From Gnetum montanum (lineage: Eukaryota > Streptophyta > Gnetopsida > Gnetales > Gnetaceae), in assembly GCA_015680685.1 (NCBI GenBank), contig MNCI01011411.1, positions 346,660 through 410,659 of the forward strand: a stretch of 64,000 nt of DNA, given 5' to 3'. Below, piece by piece: positions 34,740 through 47,666 of this stretch. The first letter of the stretch is position 1; every line of letters starts with the position of its first letter. Position numbers and translations under genes: made by a program. The notes under the pieces are model-generated. The model searched no databases, was not told the origin of the DNA, and saw nothing but the letters and a program-made list of their open reading frames with translations.

Positions 34740-36300
34740 CTATGGTCATAACACATCCATGTATTAGTAGATATATTGAGTAACTTTAAATTTTTGAATG
34801 TCCTTTCTCGTTAGTTAGTTACACTTTGGCTAAGGTTGGACCATGGAAAATTGATTATTTTATTAATTATTCATTATAAATGTCACCAAAGCTTGTTGGA
34901 AAGGTTTAGCTGATATATTGTGTAACTTTAAATTTTTTAATGTCCTTTCTCTTTAGTTAGTTACACTTTGGCAGTGAGGTGAGTTACAAGTAGCATAGAT
35001 AGATGATGGAGAAGGTGGTATGGAATTCCAAATTGAGGTCATAAAAAGTCTTTGGTGGAGTTTGTGTTTAAAATGACCTAAGAAGATCCATCCTTAGTCT
35101 ATACCAAAAGCAACCTCTTTCAGTGACTTCACATTGTTACTCCAAGACCGATCCACCCCCTCAAGATATAAGAGTGTATCCACAGAATAACCACTATTCC
35201 ACAAAGAGGAGAAAATAGAAGTAGAAAGTGAGAGAGGGCCTTAGTTAGAGGGGACCTTTAGGCATAGGTAACATGTCTTTCTAGTCTCATAACCAATGCT
35301 TGTAGTCCATTTATTTTTCTAAGGGGTGTGCTTTGAATTTCCATCATGTTTTTTTCTTCTTTTTTTCTTTCTTTTTGTTTTTTCTCTTTTTGGATGGGAA
35401 CCATACTATGCAAAGACATTATTTAACTTCCTATTATTGGATGATATGGAATGATAAGAAGTCCATGTAAAACACTCAAGCACCTAAGTAGAAGAATACA
35501 AAGAGTATTGAGTCCCCTTGAAGTCACACCTTGTACAAGCCTTTGAATCCTTCCCAATTTCAGAAACTACTGAGGTCACTAATTTATTAAAGGTCTATTT
35601 AATGAAAGGGACCTAAAACTACCAAAATAAGGAAAACCATAGAGTTTGTAAATGGGTGGATGTCGTGGACTTACTACATGTTCCATAAAAATGAAACCAT
35701 GATTGGGCCATCAATACAAAAACTCAAAAATAAAAATCAAACATTAGCAAACAAAACATAAAACACAAACCACCATTAGTAATAGCCAAACACCACTATG
35801 TCTTATTGGCACAAAGCACATTTATTTGTAAAAATTTGAAAATTACACTCAAACAAAACAAAGTAAAATATATAAGAAAATGTAAAAATATTTAAGAAAT
35901 ATTCAAACATACTAATGATGGTGTAAAACAAAAAATGATTTAAAATAGAAAAAAAATTTGAAATCAAAAAGATGTAAAATAAACAACTATAAAGATAAAA
36001 ATGTGTTAAAAAATAGAAAAACTAAGAAGCCATATGGATAATTAGCATGAATGGCCATCTCCACCATGACAGAGTTGGAAAGAGGAGATCAAAAAAATTG
36101 AGTGTGGTTGTCCATATAGTGAGGTATTCATTGCACTGGCTTGCTTGGGCTCATGGAAAAGCTTCAAATGTTGGATGTTGACCAACTACTTTTGTTTGGG
36201 CTCTTAGGTCTATATATGTTCATGGCCCCAAAAGGAAAGGTTTTGTCAATTATATAAGATTCCTTCCACAACATCTAGAATTTTGTTTTCTAGGGTACAT
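34740..36300 (-). other. Spacer between integrase and extra ORF in element F
   Basis: Non-coding. Just upstream of the ORF are two 61-bp direct repeats (34770-34830 and 34912-34972). At 35,218-35,310 lies the conserved block (plus strand GGTAACATGTCTTTCTAGTC), with, on the minus strand, a pyrimidine-rich tract after it. The T-rich/A-rich part (35,700-36,020) and the post-integrase patch (36,040-36,130) follow as in B. Confidence 0.65.
34770..34972. repeat. Pair of 61-bp direct repeats
   Basis: Copies at 34770-34830 and 34912-34972 differ at three positions by eye and are 142 bp apart start to start. Each runs GATATATTG...ACACTTTGGC. They lie 31 bp beyond the start codon of the extra ORF in F, on its upstream side. 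Confidence 0.85.
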
Positions 36301-39300
36301 GTGTGGTGTTCAAGTAGAAAACCTTATCTCTTGGTTGAAATTTTACTTTCCATATTCTAAGGTCATGCTATTTCTTGTTGAATGCCTTATGAACTTCATT
36401 CAAAGATAAGGTGACTAATTAGTTTTCATTCAGTACATTGAGCTTGATCAATCTTTATTTTTGTGTCAAAATTATGTCAAGGTTCAGTTCACATGTTGTT
36501 GAGAGTGTACATAGCTCAAATTAAATCGTGAGTATTAGAAGTTTTCCATACACTACCTTGTAGGAAGAGTAGCCAATAGGGAGTTTTCATGTTGAGTGGT
36601 AGGCCCAAAGAACATCATTGAGTTTTGTGCTCCAATCTCTCCTATATTTGCTTATAGTCCTTATTAGGATCTTTATGATCTCACTATTAGTTACCTCTAC
36701 TTAACCATTGGCTTGGGGGTGATAGGGTGTTGTTAATTTATGTTTGACCCCCAACCGTTGCATAAGTTTTCGAAAGGTGGCACGTGTAAAATGAGTTTCA
36801 TTATTAGAATTAGTGCACGTGGCACCCCAAACCTATTTACAAAATTTTGTTATACAAATGTAGTAGTAGTGGATGATGTACAATAGGTGACAACTACTGC
36901 TTCTACCCATTTGGTGCAGTAGTCGACTACTACAATAATATATGCCTTTCCATTGGACATGGGTGTGATGGGACCTATGAAGTTAATGTTCCATATGTCA
37001 AAGGACTCCAATGGTTGAATCCACTGTTGAGGACCCTCCATTTGTGTGATCATCCCACCATCTCTTTGACAACATTCACAAGATCACACAAATTGGTGGA
37101 CATTCCTAAAGATTGTAGGCCAATAGTATTCTACCATTAGGATTTTTATGGTAATGCATCTCCCTGCATAGTGGCCTCTACAAGGGCCTTCGTGAGCATC
37201 CTGGAGAACACATAGTTGATCCACATCAGGGAAATACCAATGAACTAGGCCATCAATGCATACCTTGTAAAGGTGTCCATTGATTTTCATGAAGTACTTT
37301 GCCTGATGAAGAAACTATTATTTCATTCTAAAGTATAGATCTTGTGGCATCTCCTTAGTGAGAAGGTAAGTAAGGATGCCATCATACCATTTTTTTTCAG
37401 CAGGCACTTGGTCATTGATTGCTCTTGTAAAGAGGAGTTCATCTAGAAATTAATTAGAGAGTGGACTCTCCTCCTTTTTATTATCCCATCTTAACCAAGA
37501 AAGATGGTCAACAACCACATTCTCAGTCCTTTTCTACCCTACCATTGTGAGATCAAATTCCTACAAGATCACAAGCCATCATATGATATGGGGGCTCACC
37601 ATTGGCTTATTCATTAGGAAGTGGATGACACTATGATCTATGTGCACAAACACCTTATAGCCAAGCATAATGTTCTTGAACTTTTCAAGATCATACACCA
37701 CTACCATTAGTTCTTTCTTAGTTGTGGTGTAATTCAATTGTGCACCCACAATGCTTTGGCTCACATAGTGGATGTAATATGGAAATTTCTTATCATCCAA
37801 CTATGTAAGCATGACTCCCAAGGCATAAATAGATGCACCTGTCATTATGTGAAATGATCTAGATCACTTTGGTACCCGTAGGATTAGAGTTTCTATGAGT
37901 TTGTCCTTTAGCTATTGGAATGCATGTTCACACTCCTTGGTCTAGGTAAAAGGAGCATCTTTCTTCATAAGCTTGACTAACGGATTTTCAATTTTACAAA
38001 AATTCTTTATGAATTGTCGGTAGTAGCCAGTGTATCCAAGGAATGACCAAACATATTTAACTATCTCTAGTTGGTGTGTGATTCCTTGGATGACCTTTAC
38101 CCTTTTAGGTCTATCTCAATCCCTTCTTGTGAAATTCAGTGCCCCAGTACTATGCCCTCTTAGACCATTAGATGACTTTTCTACCAATTAAGCCTAAGGT
38201 TTATTTCAACACATCTTTTCAGAACCTACTCAAGGTAGTCCAGGGCTTGCTGAAATGTAGCCCCATAGGTAGATAAATCATCCATAAAGACTTCTACCCC
38301 ACTACCAATTTATTGTTGAAAAATATTAAGGACTAGGAATTGAAATTTTTCAAGGTCATTGCACAAACCAAATGTCATATTACAATATTTAAAGGTCCTC
38401 TAATGACTCATGAATGTTGTCTTGGCATGATCTTCTAGAATAATTTGGATTTGGTTATAGCCACTATAACCATCCAAGAAGCTATAATAGCAATGCCTAG
38501 AAATGGTGTCAAACACTTGGTCCACAAATGGTAATGGAAAATGATCTTTAAATGTTTCCATGTTCAACAGCCAAAAGTCAATGTAAACTCACCACTTTCC
38601 ACCTTTCTTTAACACAATTATGAGTGGGCTAACCCACTCACTATCCATAATGGGATAGATGAACCTCACCTTGAGGGATTGTTCTATTTCCTCTTTGATG
38701 ATCTACTTTATCTTGGGGTTTAGTCACCTTTGTGGCTACCTTCTTGGTTTCATGGCTAGGTCAGTGTAGATGCAATGCTAGCATATCCTTGGATCAATTT
38801 TAGTTAGTTCAGGATATGATCAAGCAAAGGTTGTTGGCCATTTATTGATCACCTATAATAGCTTGTCTTTTTGTTTAGGATCAAGATTTATATTGATGAT
38901 AAATAGCTTACCATTATCTAAGAATACATATTTTATGTTATCTTGTAGAGTTTTTAACTCTAAGGCCTCTTGCTTGAAATTATCAGGGATTACCAACTCT
39001 CCCCAATAGGTACCATCATATTCATCATCAAAGAGTTAGTGATGAACTTGCTCAAGTTCATCCATGCCTTCTACATAAGCACATGTTAGGCTCTTAGTTG
39101 GTTCCATGCATAATGTGTTGCTATCAAAGCTAGTTGTCAACCACTAGGTGCCCTCCTATTTTGTGGCTACTACGTGCAAGCACCTTTGAATATCTATTTC
39201 TTATGCATCATGATTACATGATTTGATGATGTACTTTTAATGAACCAGATTTCTTGCATGCAATTACACCTGTTATTGTTGTACACGATGCATGGTCACA

Positions 39301-39940
39301 CTTCTTCCCAAGTTGTCCAAATTTATTTTCCTTGAAGATTTCTAAGGAGAGGTTCCCAATGTCCATTCATGCATCAACAATTCTTAACCAAGCCCTTCCC
39401 ACAATGATGGGAAAGTCACCTTTGTGGTTCTCTACCTTGATCACTAGAAAATTGGTATGATAGGACCACCTACAAACAATGGTCACAATGTCCTCCACTA
39501 AACCTAGAGGGATGGTGATTGACTGGTCTACCAATTCCAAATGGATATTACTCTTCTTAAGAGATTGTAGGTTCCAATCCTTGTACATGTCATAAGAGAT
39601 GAGATTGATACCAAAAATAGAATCAAGAAGATCCTTACATGGCTCATGTCTAATGATCTACAAGTAAATAAGAGGACTTCCTAGATCAGATCTTTTTGTA
39701 GAAAGGTTGCTAGCCTTGATCCAATTAGAAACAGTGTGAGTTAACATCACAATGTCGATCCGAGATGGCATTTGGTTTGAAGGGTACTCAAATGTGTTTG
39801 ATGTAAAGGATAAGGGTGTTGGAGATGCAGGGCAACCAACCACATTAGGTTGTGAGGGTTTGGTAGGATTTTTGGGTTAGAAAAGGGGTCATTTCCTAGA
39901 TCGATTAACTAAACACTTAGTTGGAAGGCCAATTGTGAAT
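36301..39940 (-). pseudogene. pol: pol polyprotein, element F (broken)
   Basis: Minus-strand order: protease around 39,570-39,640 (LLDSIFGINLIS, from an ancestral DSG triad) with its conserved GDFPIIVGRAWL string in the open piece 39367-39588; RT about 37,850-38,760 with catalytic FMDD (MDD codons 38277-38285); RNase H 37,579-37,860; integrase about 36,350-37,300. Open integrase pieces are 37084-37290 (HLYKVCIDGLVHWYFPDVDQ, HEGPCRGHYAG finger) and 36850-37053 (core NFIGPITPMSNGKAYIIVVV, VDYCTKWVEA). The first catalytic Asp of integrase is Asn here too, as in B. No chromodomain was seen. Confidence 0.87.
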
Positions 39941-42192
39941 GTATAACCCTTGTAGCATTTTGTTGCTATAGCTATGGGGGAATTTCACCATGCATGGATA
40001 GAGCATGAGGTAACTAGGTTGAGGGTAGAGGGATGTGTGCAAATAGACATGGAGGATGGTAAGGATTTACATGCTTCCCTTAAGTAGATGATGAATGAGT
40101 TCTATGGTACTCTAGAGGATAATAGTGATGAATGATGCATGACTTGCAGAGCTTTGTGGAGAAATAGGTTGTTGAACATAGTACCCTTATGGATTTGATT
40201 ACTTGTAAGGGTATTGCTATCTTGGAAGTGGCATTCCCCACAATTATGATTGTTTCCAATTTTGATATTTTTCATATGGTTTTGATGGAGCTCCATTTGG
40301 ATAGTAAGCTTGTTGTTGTTGGTGGAATTACCTTGGATTATCTTGATGATAAGGCAATCATCTAGGTGCTTGTTTACATGCTCGTTGTGGATTTAGTGCA
40401 TACCCCCTAGACTCTTGTAAGTGTGACATCACATGAAAACATCCCTTAGTATGTTCATATTGATAAATGTCACATCCATCTACATCATCAGAGTCTATCT
40501 CCACAACTTCTTCTACTGCAACAGTTTTACCCTGACCTCTCTAGTAGGCATGTTCAGCTTCTTTCCTTCTCCTATGGTCACAATTACTATTCTATTCTTT
40601 GGATGCTTCAGCAATATTCATAGTAGTTTATAATTTTTCATCCAAAGAGTCCCATAGTTTTTCAACATTTCCCAAAATATTAGAAACAGATTTTTATATG
40701 GGCAAGGTTTTCTTGTTCACCACTTCGTCTAGTGACTCTTCCTCCTCATAGAATCGAACCTCCCTTTTCCTGATGGAAGGGTCCCTATTATACTCTTCTG
40801 AACTTTTATTTTTTTGCAACTCACCTTTGGATTTGATGAGCTCTTATTTCAAATATTCTCTCTTAGACATAAATCCCACAATTTCTTCTAGTTTCTACTC
40901 TAAGCCCATCTATGATGCAGCGGAGTTATTTCTTTTGATAATAACCATGGCCAGGGCATCGGTGTAAGAGAGAATAAAACCTACTCATGATAGCATCCAA
41001 GGGTTCATGTGTTCCCTATTTCTAGCCTTGGATTTTCCTTCTTAGATTAGACACTCTAGAGTACATATGGTATTTGTCATTAAATAGTTCTAACATGGTA
41101 CTTCATTTGTAAATAGATTTCAATTCTAGGGATCAATACTAGTTTTTAGCCTCTTTAATGAGTGTCCTAGGAAAGAATTTAAGCTTCTTCCATTCATTTT
41201 TAATGTTTTTCATAGCACAAGAATTATGAAAAGCTTATATATGTGTCTATGGATCAAAGTTATATTCCCTTCCCCCCCCCCCAACACCCCCCCTTCAAAT
41301 CTTGAAATATTGTTCATGTCTAAGTGCTTAATCCAACTATCTTTCAAATGCCAGGTTGGAATCTTAACTACCTTTGTGATGTTAAGCATGATTTGAGTTG
41401 CCAATAAAGTCTCATCATCATCATGATTTCCTTATCATCAATGATGTCCTTAGTTACCCCTTTGTTCATTACGAGCTTGGTTATCAGTATTGTTGTCCAA
41501 TTGAACACCTCCATCATGATTATTCCTTCTACGACATCTTTTAGAATTAGGAGAAGAGGAAGAAGAGGATGTAGATGAAGAGGGTGAAGAGGAAGGAGGA
41601 CTGCCACCACCATGGTGTCTACCAACTTGCCTTCAATTGTCATGGCCATAGTCATTATATTTCTTAGTATCTTGATGCTTATCCAATCCCTTACTCTGAC
41701 TACCATCTTTTCTTGAACTCAAATTGTTGATTATAGACTACAGGTTCAAAGTCATACCTTCATCATCAATAATCAGGGATGGAGAATTTTCATGTTGAGA
41801 GCCCTCAAAGGTAAGGTCCTCGTTGTCATCTTGGTTTAGTAGGAACAAGGGATTAGTGAAGTGTTTCCCCTTCACAGCCTCATGATGCTTCTCGTCATTG
41901 TAATCTCACTTGCATTATGTTACAGTGGGAAAATAGTCCTAGTAGTCATAGTCATGCATAACATACTTTTCTTGAAGATCATAGATGCATAACTTCTTAA
42001 GAGTTCAAAGCACCATCATGGGCACAAATCGATCAAGGGGGCACCACGATGTTACCCTCTACATCACACCATCATAGTTGCTCACCCTAATCTAGGATGA
42101 AGGTGAGTCAAGCATGTACTCATCTAGATGAGTATATGCCACTCTGCACTCTTCTGGGACTAGTGGTTTAACATCATGTGAGAAGAAGACAT
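39941..42192 (-). pseudogene. gag: gag of element F (broken)
   Basis: The start at 42192 reads MSSSHMML, 134 bp after the primer site. The charged N-terminal third is followed around 41,370-41,700 by a region rich in Arg, Asp and Ser read in shifting frames. The capsid-like part lies around 40,900-41,400, and the Cys/His region at about 40,440-40,500 (CDIYQYEHTKGC). A Pro/Tyr/Gln-rich tail runs to about 39,950. A long C run (41272-41293) interrupts the capsid part. The same passages in C, E and H confirm the assignment. Confidence 0.75.
41272..41293. repeat. Poly-C run in F gag
   Basis: Eleven C at 41272-41282, then AACA, then seven C at 41287-41293. On the coding strand this is a G-rich run in gag. 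The other gag copies lack it, so it is either a slippage expansion or a sequencing/assembly error. Confidence 0.8.
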
Positions 42193-42325
42193 TTTTCAAA
42201 AAAATTAAAATTATCAATGTGCTTTGGTAGTTATATGTCATGTGAGAGTGATGTTGACCTTGGGTTCATCCAATGATATAATAATATTCACAAATCCTAG
42301 ATAGCACACACTTCAACAAACAAAG

Positions 42326-42344
42326 TTCCTAGCAACGGTGCCAA
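42326..42344 (-). other. tRNA-Asp-type primer-binding site of element F
   Basis: Minus strand TTGGCACCGTTGCTAGGAA directly after the 5' LTR, the best preserved primer site in the window; it differs from the tRNA-Asp complement at a few transition positions. Confidence 0.85.
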
Positions 42345-43288
42345 TGATGAGTGGTTGAGGTACCCCTATGCCCAACCATATAAATCACAAAGCATTCATG
42401 CACAATTTGGTCAAATTATATGGACTCTATAGTTTTTGGTACACTAGTCTTCTAGGAAGTGAACCTTTCCCTAAAGGTCATTCATTGTCTTCCTAATTAC
42501 ACTTGTGATGCACATGGTATGGTTAAGTGTAATCAAGGCATATGATTTTTATTGTTTTATGTTTTATGTTCTTTGGTGCTTAAAGTAGAGAGATGAAATA
42601 ATTTAACAACTAATTTAGTTTAACTAATTAACTATTCTCTAACTAGTCCTAACATAATAATCCAATCCCACTTTCCATACACGTCCTAAACAATGGGTTA
42701 CCAAGCACTACGCTATTGGGCACACCAAGTAATAATGCTACTAGGATTATCAAGTCAATATGTGTTTATTCTTGAAGTGGTCGTGCTTATGCATTTAACC
42801 TATTTAGCTTATCTTACTTAATCACTTAATTAGCTTAATTACTGAGAAACATTGAACAAATAACTGAAAACATTGAATGCAAGAATAAAACATTTAAAAT
42901 ATCTAAAATGCTACAAGGTTTATCAAGAAGCTTGTCTTTATTATTGTACACACTAGTGTGGTTCAAGTACAAAAATGCTTGAATAAAGATATGTACACTC
43001 AATGACTCCTACTTCAGGAACTCAGGAAAATATTCTACTTTCAAATGAACAAACTGCAAGAGCTCTACTACTACTATGACTTCTATATCCATAAACATAG
43101 TTGGAATCTCGTATTTATAGTTTTTGCTGCTATACTGTATCGATAGGGCCCCATAGACATAACAAACGCTACGTTGATATATCATCGTCGATGCGACAAC
43201 ACCACATAAACAGGGCCCCATCAACAAGGACCCATTGACGACACCACGTCAATGGGGATCCATCGACATGACACATTGATGTTCATCA
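42345..43288 (-). repeat. 5' LTR of element F
   Basis: 944 bp, plus strand TGATGAGTGGTTGAGG...GATGTTCATCA. It parallels 30866-31822 throughout. The U3 (about 43,130-43,280) is rich in CATCGATG-like words, with more CpG than in the 3' copy (for example CATCGTCGATGCGAC), so the ancestral words probably contained CG. Confidence 0.9.
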
Positions 43289-45075
43289 TTATCCTATACT
43301 ATCAAGCTAATTAGGAAAGTAGTTGTATAAATTAGTCAGACCATGCCATCAATCCCTTTACTTTATATAAATAAGAGGTCTTTACTAAGAAAGTAGTATG
43401 GTTCTTCCTACATCAAAACTAAAATTAACTCATGATCCTTATGTTTTGAGAAAAGGTGAAAGAACCAAATGGAAATGAAAATGATATGGCATTAACAAGA
43501 TTTGCTAATTCCTTGCACTTTGTAATGGGTCTTATTACTTCATGTATTTATATCATTACTCATGATTTACTTTTAATGCAAGCATGTTCTCAAATAAGTA
43601 TTATCTTGCCATGTCACTAGAAGGATATGTTACCTATGATTGAAGGTAGGATAGTTCTAAGGATCTCATAGGTATCTTAGACTAGTCCCATTATGTGATT
43701 GGAAAGACATGTTATCCATTCCTAAAGATACTCCTCTTATGGAATTAGCATTGGATATGGCACTAGAAAGAAATGTTATCCATGCCTAAAGGCACTTCTC
43801 TAAATGATGATCAAGTTTCCTAAAAGAAATTATTGTTTAAGTAATTAATTAATCAAAAATATTTCATCGTTCACTTTTTCTGAGTAGTGATGTTTTCATA
43901 TAATTTTAGTGGTCCTATGATTGTAAGTTAAAGATGATGTAATTCAATAGTACTAAACAAGATATGGACTTGGTCTAGATTGATAAATATTATGGTCATT
44001 TTAATCACAATTGACATAGGAACCTATTGCAAACATAGTAAATCATCTCATGTCTTTTTTCTATAGTCCCTTATTATTTTTATTATTCACCTCATTGTTA
44101 CATATAATTACTTAACTAATGATATTAAGTTTCTATGGTGTAAGATTCTAAATAAAGGTATTGTATGTGCATGGCATATAGGCTAAATTAATATTCAATT
44201 TTCAATGTACCTACATATGCAGTATGTGATGATTATATAAGAGCATCAAGTGCATGAGCCTGCTTTGAGAAGGATCCACTTGCACAAATTTTAGACATCT
44301 AGTCTATAAACCACCTCCACATACCCAAATCATTAAGTTATAATTCCAAGTTGAATGCATCTTTTATTTTTCAACCATCTTCTCATGCATTTCATCAAAG
44401 TGTCAAGCCCTTATCCTTAATGTTCATAAACTTCTAGTAGGATCTCATTAACATTGTCCTCGCCTTTACACCCTCTTTCTATCTCTCATTCTACCCTTAC
44501 ATCATAAGAATTCATAAAAATAGGCTAGAAATTCAAAAGAAAATTTTGAGTTTGAATGCATCGATGCATCCTTGTTGACATGGTTGAATACATTGATGCA
44601 TCCCCATAAACGTAGTATAAAAACAATATATATATGCATGATCCTTAGTCAAATTTTTGTCATTAACCTTGAAAAGCAAGTAGAGTTTTAGTATTTTTCA
44701 AAGAGTAGAAACTACTAAGAGAAATAACTTATCCTTGTTCGATTCAACCATTTTTTATTCCATGAGCTCTTGGAGTTGAGCTTTGGATTATGGGGGCATC
44801 TAACATTAGATTTTCAATAATCTCTAACATCCCACAGTTCAAGTAGTAAAGGTACATAACTAAGGCATATAAATAATAACAATTAATTAAATTAGTTAAT
44901 TACTAAATATTAAATGCTCGATTATGATAGAACCTCAAAAATATAAAGATTCCAACCACTTAAGAATGTTAAAGAAAAAAAATTTGAAACCAAGCTAAAT
45001 TACATATGATCAAAAGGTACCTCTGTTTGTGCCCATAAAACTAAAGCTAATTAATGATCATCCATGTCATTCTAG
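43289..45075 (+). other. Spacer of element E right of the F insertion
   Basis: Non-coding continuation of the E post-integrase spacer. The block with ACTAGAAAGACATGTTAYCC, single in B, F and H, is present here three times in 190 bp (about 43,609-43,648, 43,695-43,738 and 43,755-43,800). An AT-rich stretch leads to the extra ORF. Confidence 0.65.
43609..43800 (+). repeat. Triplicated conserved spacer block in E
   Basis: Three imperfect copies of a block of about 40-45 bp. The core reads CACTAGAAAGACATGTTACC, then CATGCCTAAAGG. Single copies occur at B 6266-6310, F about 35,262-35,300 (reversed) and H about 55,893-55,945 (reversed). Confidence 0.75.
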
Positions 45076-47430
45076 ATGGATTCACAGGAGGGTCCTCAAG
45101 TAGGAAAATCTTCACAGCCAAGGGAGATTACCATCTCATACTTGATGGAGGCCATAGCGAAGACCTTGAAATTATCTAATATAAGGGCAAAGCTAGTAGA
45201 GTGTTCAACCTAGGTAGATGCAAAGGTAAAGAAAGAAAGGACTTAGTGATGCTATGAAGAGGGTCATTAGAAGTATAGTTCTTTGATGAAACCAAAAAGG
45301 ATCTACTTTAAAATCATAGCCTACCACATGAACCTAATGGTACAATTAAGCAAAATCACATCTCTCTCTACTCAAGCATGTATGGCCCTAACTAAAACAT
45401 TTCTTGTCAATCTACCTCAATTAATCTTCCTTGAGATTGATAAGAGGTTTAAGAAAAATAAGAAGGACAAGAAGACACTTCCTTTCTTATGAATCATCAA
45501 AAAAACTATGAAAAAAGAAAGGGATATCCTACTAAGAAAATGATGTGCTTTATAGGGCTCCTACAATATCATGGTAGGAGATGATAAAAGAGAAGGAACC
45601 TTCTAAATTTTAGGGGAAAAAAAGCATTATCACCACCACTACTAATCTATGAAACAATAGGAGCTAGACAACACCTAAGGCAGCTTAGGAAGTAACAACC
45701 ATAATAAGCATTTGGTAGTGTGGACTCATTCACCTATCACCTAATCATGAGTCATCTAAAAACACTTGTAAGAATCATTAGCCAGCCATCAGATGATCTA
45801 AGCAATTTGTTCTCCTCACATTATGTCTAGGCTATTGTTCATGCCAACCCTACCACAAGGGAAGTTATAGTTTCCCGGCTATTTGAGTAACTTCTTAACA
45901 TCTTGAGTAATTTCACAACCTTTTCTATGATCTTGGAAGAAAAAGAAGGTAATACAATCCTAGTTATTTCATCTAAGGGCTAAGAGATAGTAGGCAAGAG
46001 TGTTACAAATCAAATAGGAAAAGCTCAAAGGATTCCTATGGCACTAATGCCTGACATTATTATCATGGCAAACATTCAATTATCTACAAGAACTATGAGT
46101 AAAATAACTACTATCTTCTAGGTAATTGATTCTAAAAATATTTAATATCCCAAAAGATATTTTCATCACCTAGTCTAAAACAATAGAAACACACCTAGTC
46201 AAAGTAACATAACTTCAAGAGGCTACCATCATCAATTAATAATTGGTAGCTAAAGTTTCTGAACTCATAGCCCTCTTGATAGATCTAACCATCTTCTAAC
46301 TTGAAATGAACACGAATGATACTTTTCAAAATCTTCAAGGATGATAGAGCAAGGTTGAGAAAGATAAAGAAAGGGTTATCTAGGATGCAACATCATTAAA
46401 TGCAGTGTTTCACAACACTAGTAATGATATCATTCAGGTGCACTAGTATTATAAAAAATCTAATCAAGAAAAACTAGTACCTACTTAAAGTAGAGAAGCA
46501 AAAGGAAAAAATTGAGGAATACCTTACATAATAGCAAGAATAACTCACTAAGGTAAATCAAGATGTTTGGAGCTTAACCGTAGAAAATAGAAATATATCA
46601 ATGAAAGAGATGTGTACCCTTCACCAAAAGTCATCCATAGAATTCACTACCTAGAAGAACGGTGTCCTTAACTATAAGAAAGTAAAGAATCACTATAGGA
46701 ACTAGTTTAGCATGATCAATGAGGTTAACAAGAAGAAAATCTGATTAATGAAGGAAAAAATAATGAAACCCTCCAAAAACATGGTAATGAAAGGTAATCC
46801 ATCTTTGATGGGCTAAATGCATACAATTAAGTAGGACTTTGCATGAAGGAGTTCTAAATTAAAGAAATGATGAAATACACAAAGCTAGCTAAGCTCTATT
46901 ATGTAAACCTAGTAATGTTAATTGAAGGGCAATTGAGGTTAGAATTAAAAAAGTAGGTAGTTAGCTCATATCTCCTATATGAGATATAGTTTAAGCTCCA
47001 CAAGGCAACCAAATAGAAGCTTAAAGTAGATAATACACAGCTTGAGGTTCTCAAATTTTAATTTGAAGATCAATGAGTAGTCACAAAGAACCTAGTAAAA
47101 AGAATGATAGAACATTAAGAGCTATAAAGCACTATGCAATCATTCAACATCAAATGCAAGCAATTCACAACCTAGTTTATCAATCCCAAAAATCTATTTC
47201 CTATATTGTCATGCCCATTGAACATGTCTATATTGTCAAATCTAGGTGATGTCACCTTGTCTATCAATGATTTCTGGAGCATGGAAGAGAAGATGAAGAC
47301 ATTGTTAGATGTTCTCCAGATGTCAAAAGTAGTAGCAGTAGTAGCAGGGTAACCAAGGCCACCAATGAAACTAGGGAAATAGGACCAACCACTAAAGTTG
47401 TGAGAGCCACAATCTCCTAACACTAACTAG
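45076..47430 (+). pseudogene. Extra 3' ORF of element E (broken)
   Basis: From an ATG at 45076 (MDSQEGPQVGK) to about 47430. The open piece 45283-45492 matches the conserved N-terminal domain of C: RIYFKIIAYHMN, then STQACMALTKTFLVNLPQLI, then KKDKKTLPFL, equivalent to the approach to the PFP-LI-KLC block. The downstream part (46,300-47,100) is Lys/Glu/Asn-rich and parallels the coiled-coil half of D, for example MKEMCTLHQKSSIEF near 46,600 against MEEVHAIRQKSAIEI in D. Many stops and frameshifts. Confidence 0.68.
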
Positions 47431-47635
47431 AGCATCTACTTGGGTTCCTTTCCTTATATGTAATTGCTAGTTCACTTTTTGTTGTAAAGTGTCCAAGTTT
47501 GTTAAACCTCATTCTAAGTAATTGAATAATTTTTTTGTAATATGAAACTCAAGTCTTAGTTAGTATATTAGTTAATAAGTCAATTTCCTACTTCCCTAAT
47601 TTTGTAAACAACTTTGTGATACTTTTTTTTTACTC

Positions 47636-47666
47636 AAGGATGAGTTTTCAATCAGTCATGGGATTA
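47636..47666 (+). other. Polypurine tract region of element E
   Basis: AAGGATGAGTTTTCAATCAG, then TCATGGGATTA before the LTR. The G run is interrupted (GGGA for GGGGG), a decayed copy of the conserved site. Confidence 0.75.

Larger units (their letters stand above)
30866..43288 (-). mobile_element. Element F, full-length retrotransposon inserted in E
   Basis: 12.4 kb on the minus strand, with two LTRs (957 and 944 bp), primer site, gag, pol, spacer, extra ORF and polypurine tract in order. Flanks are CTATT on the left and TTATC on the right; both differ by one transition from CTATC, so the target duplication is likely but decayed. F is the best complete copy for learning the gene order of the family, though every gene has stops. 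Confidence 0.88.
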
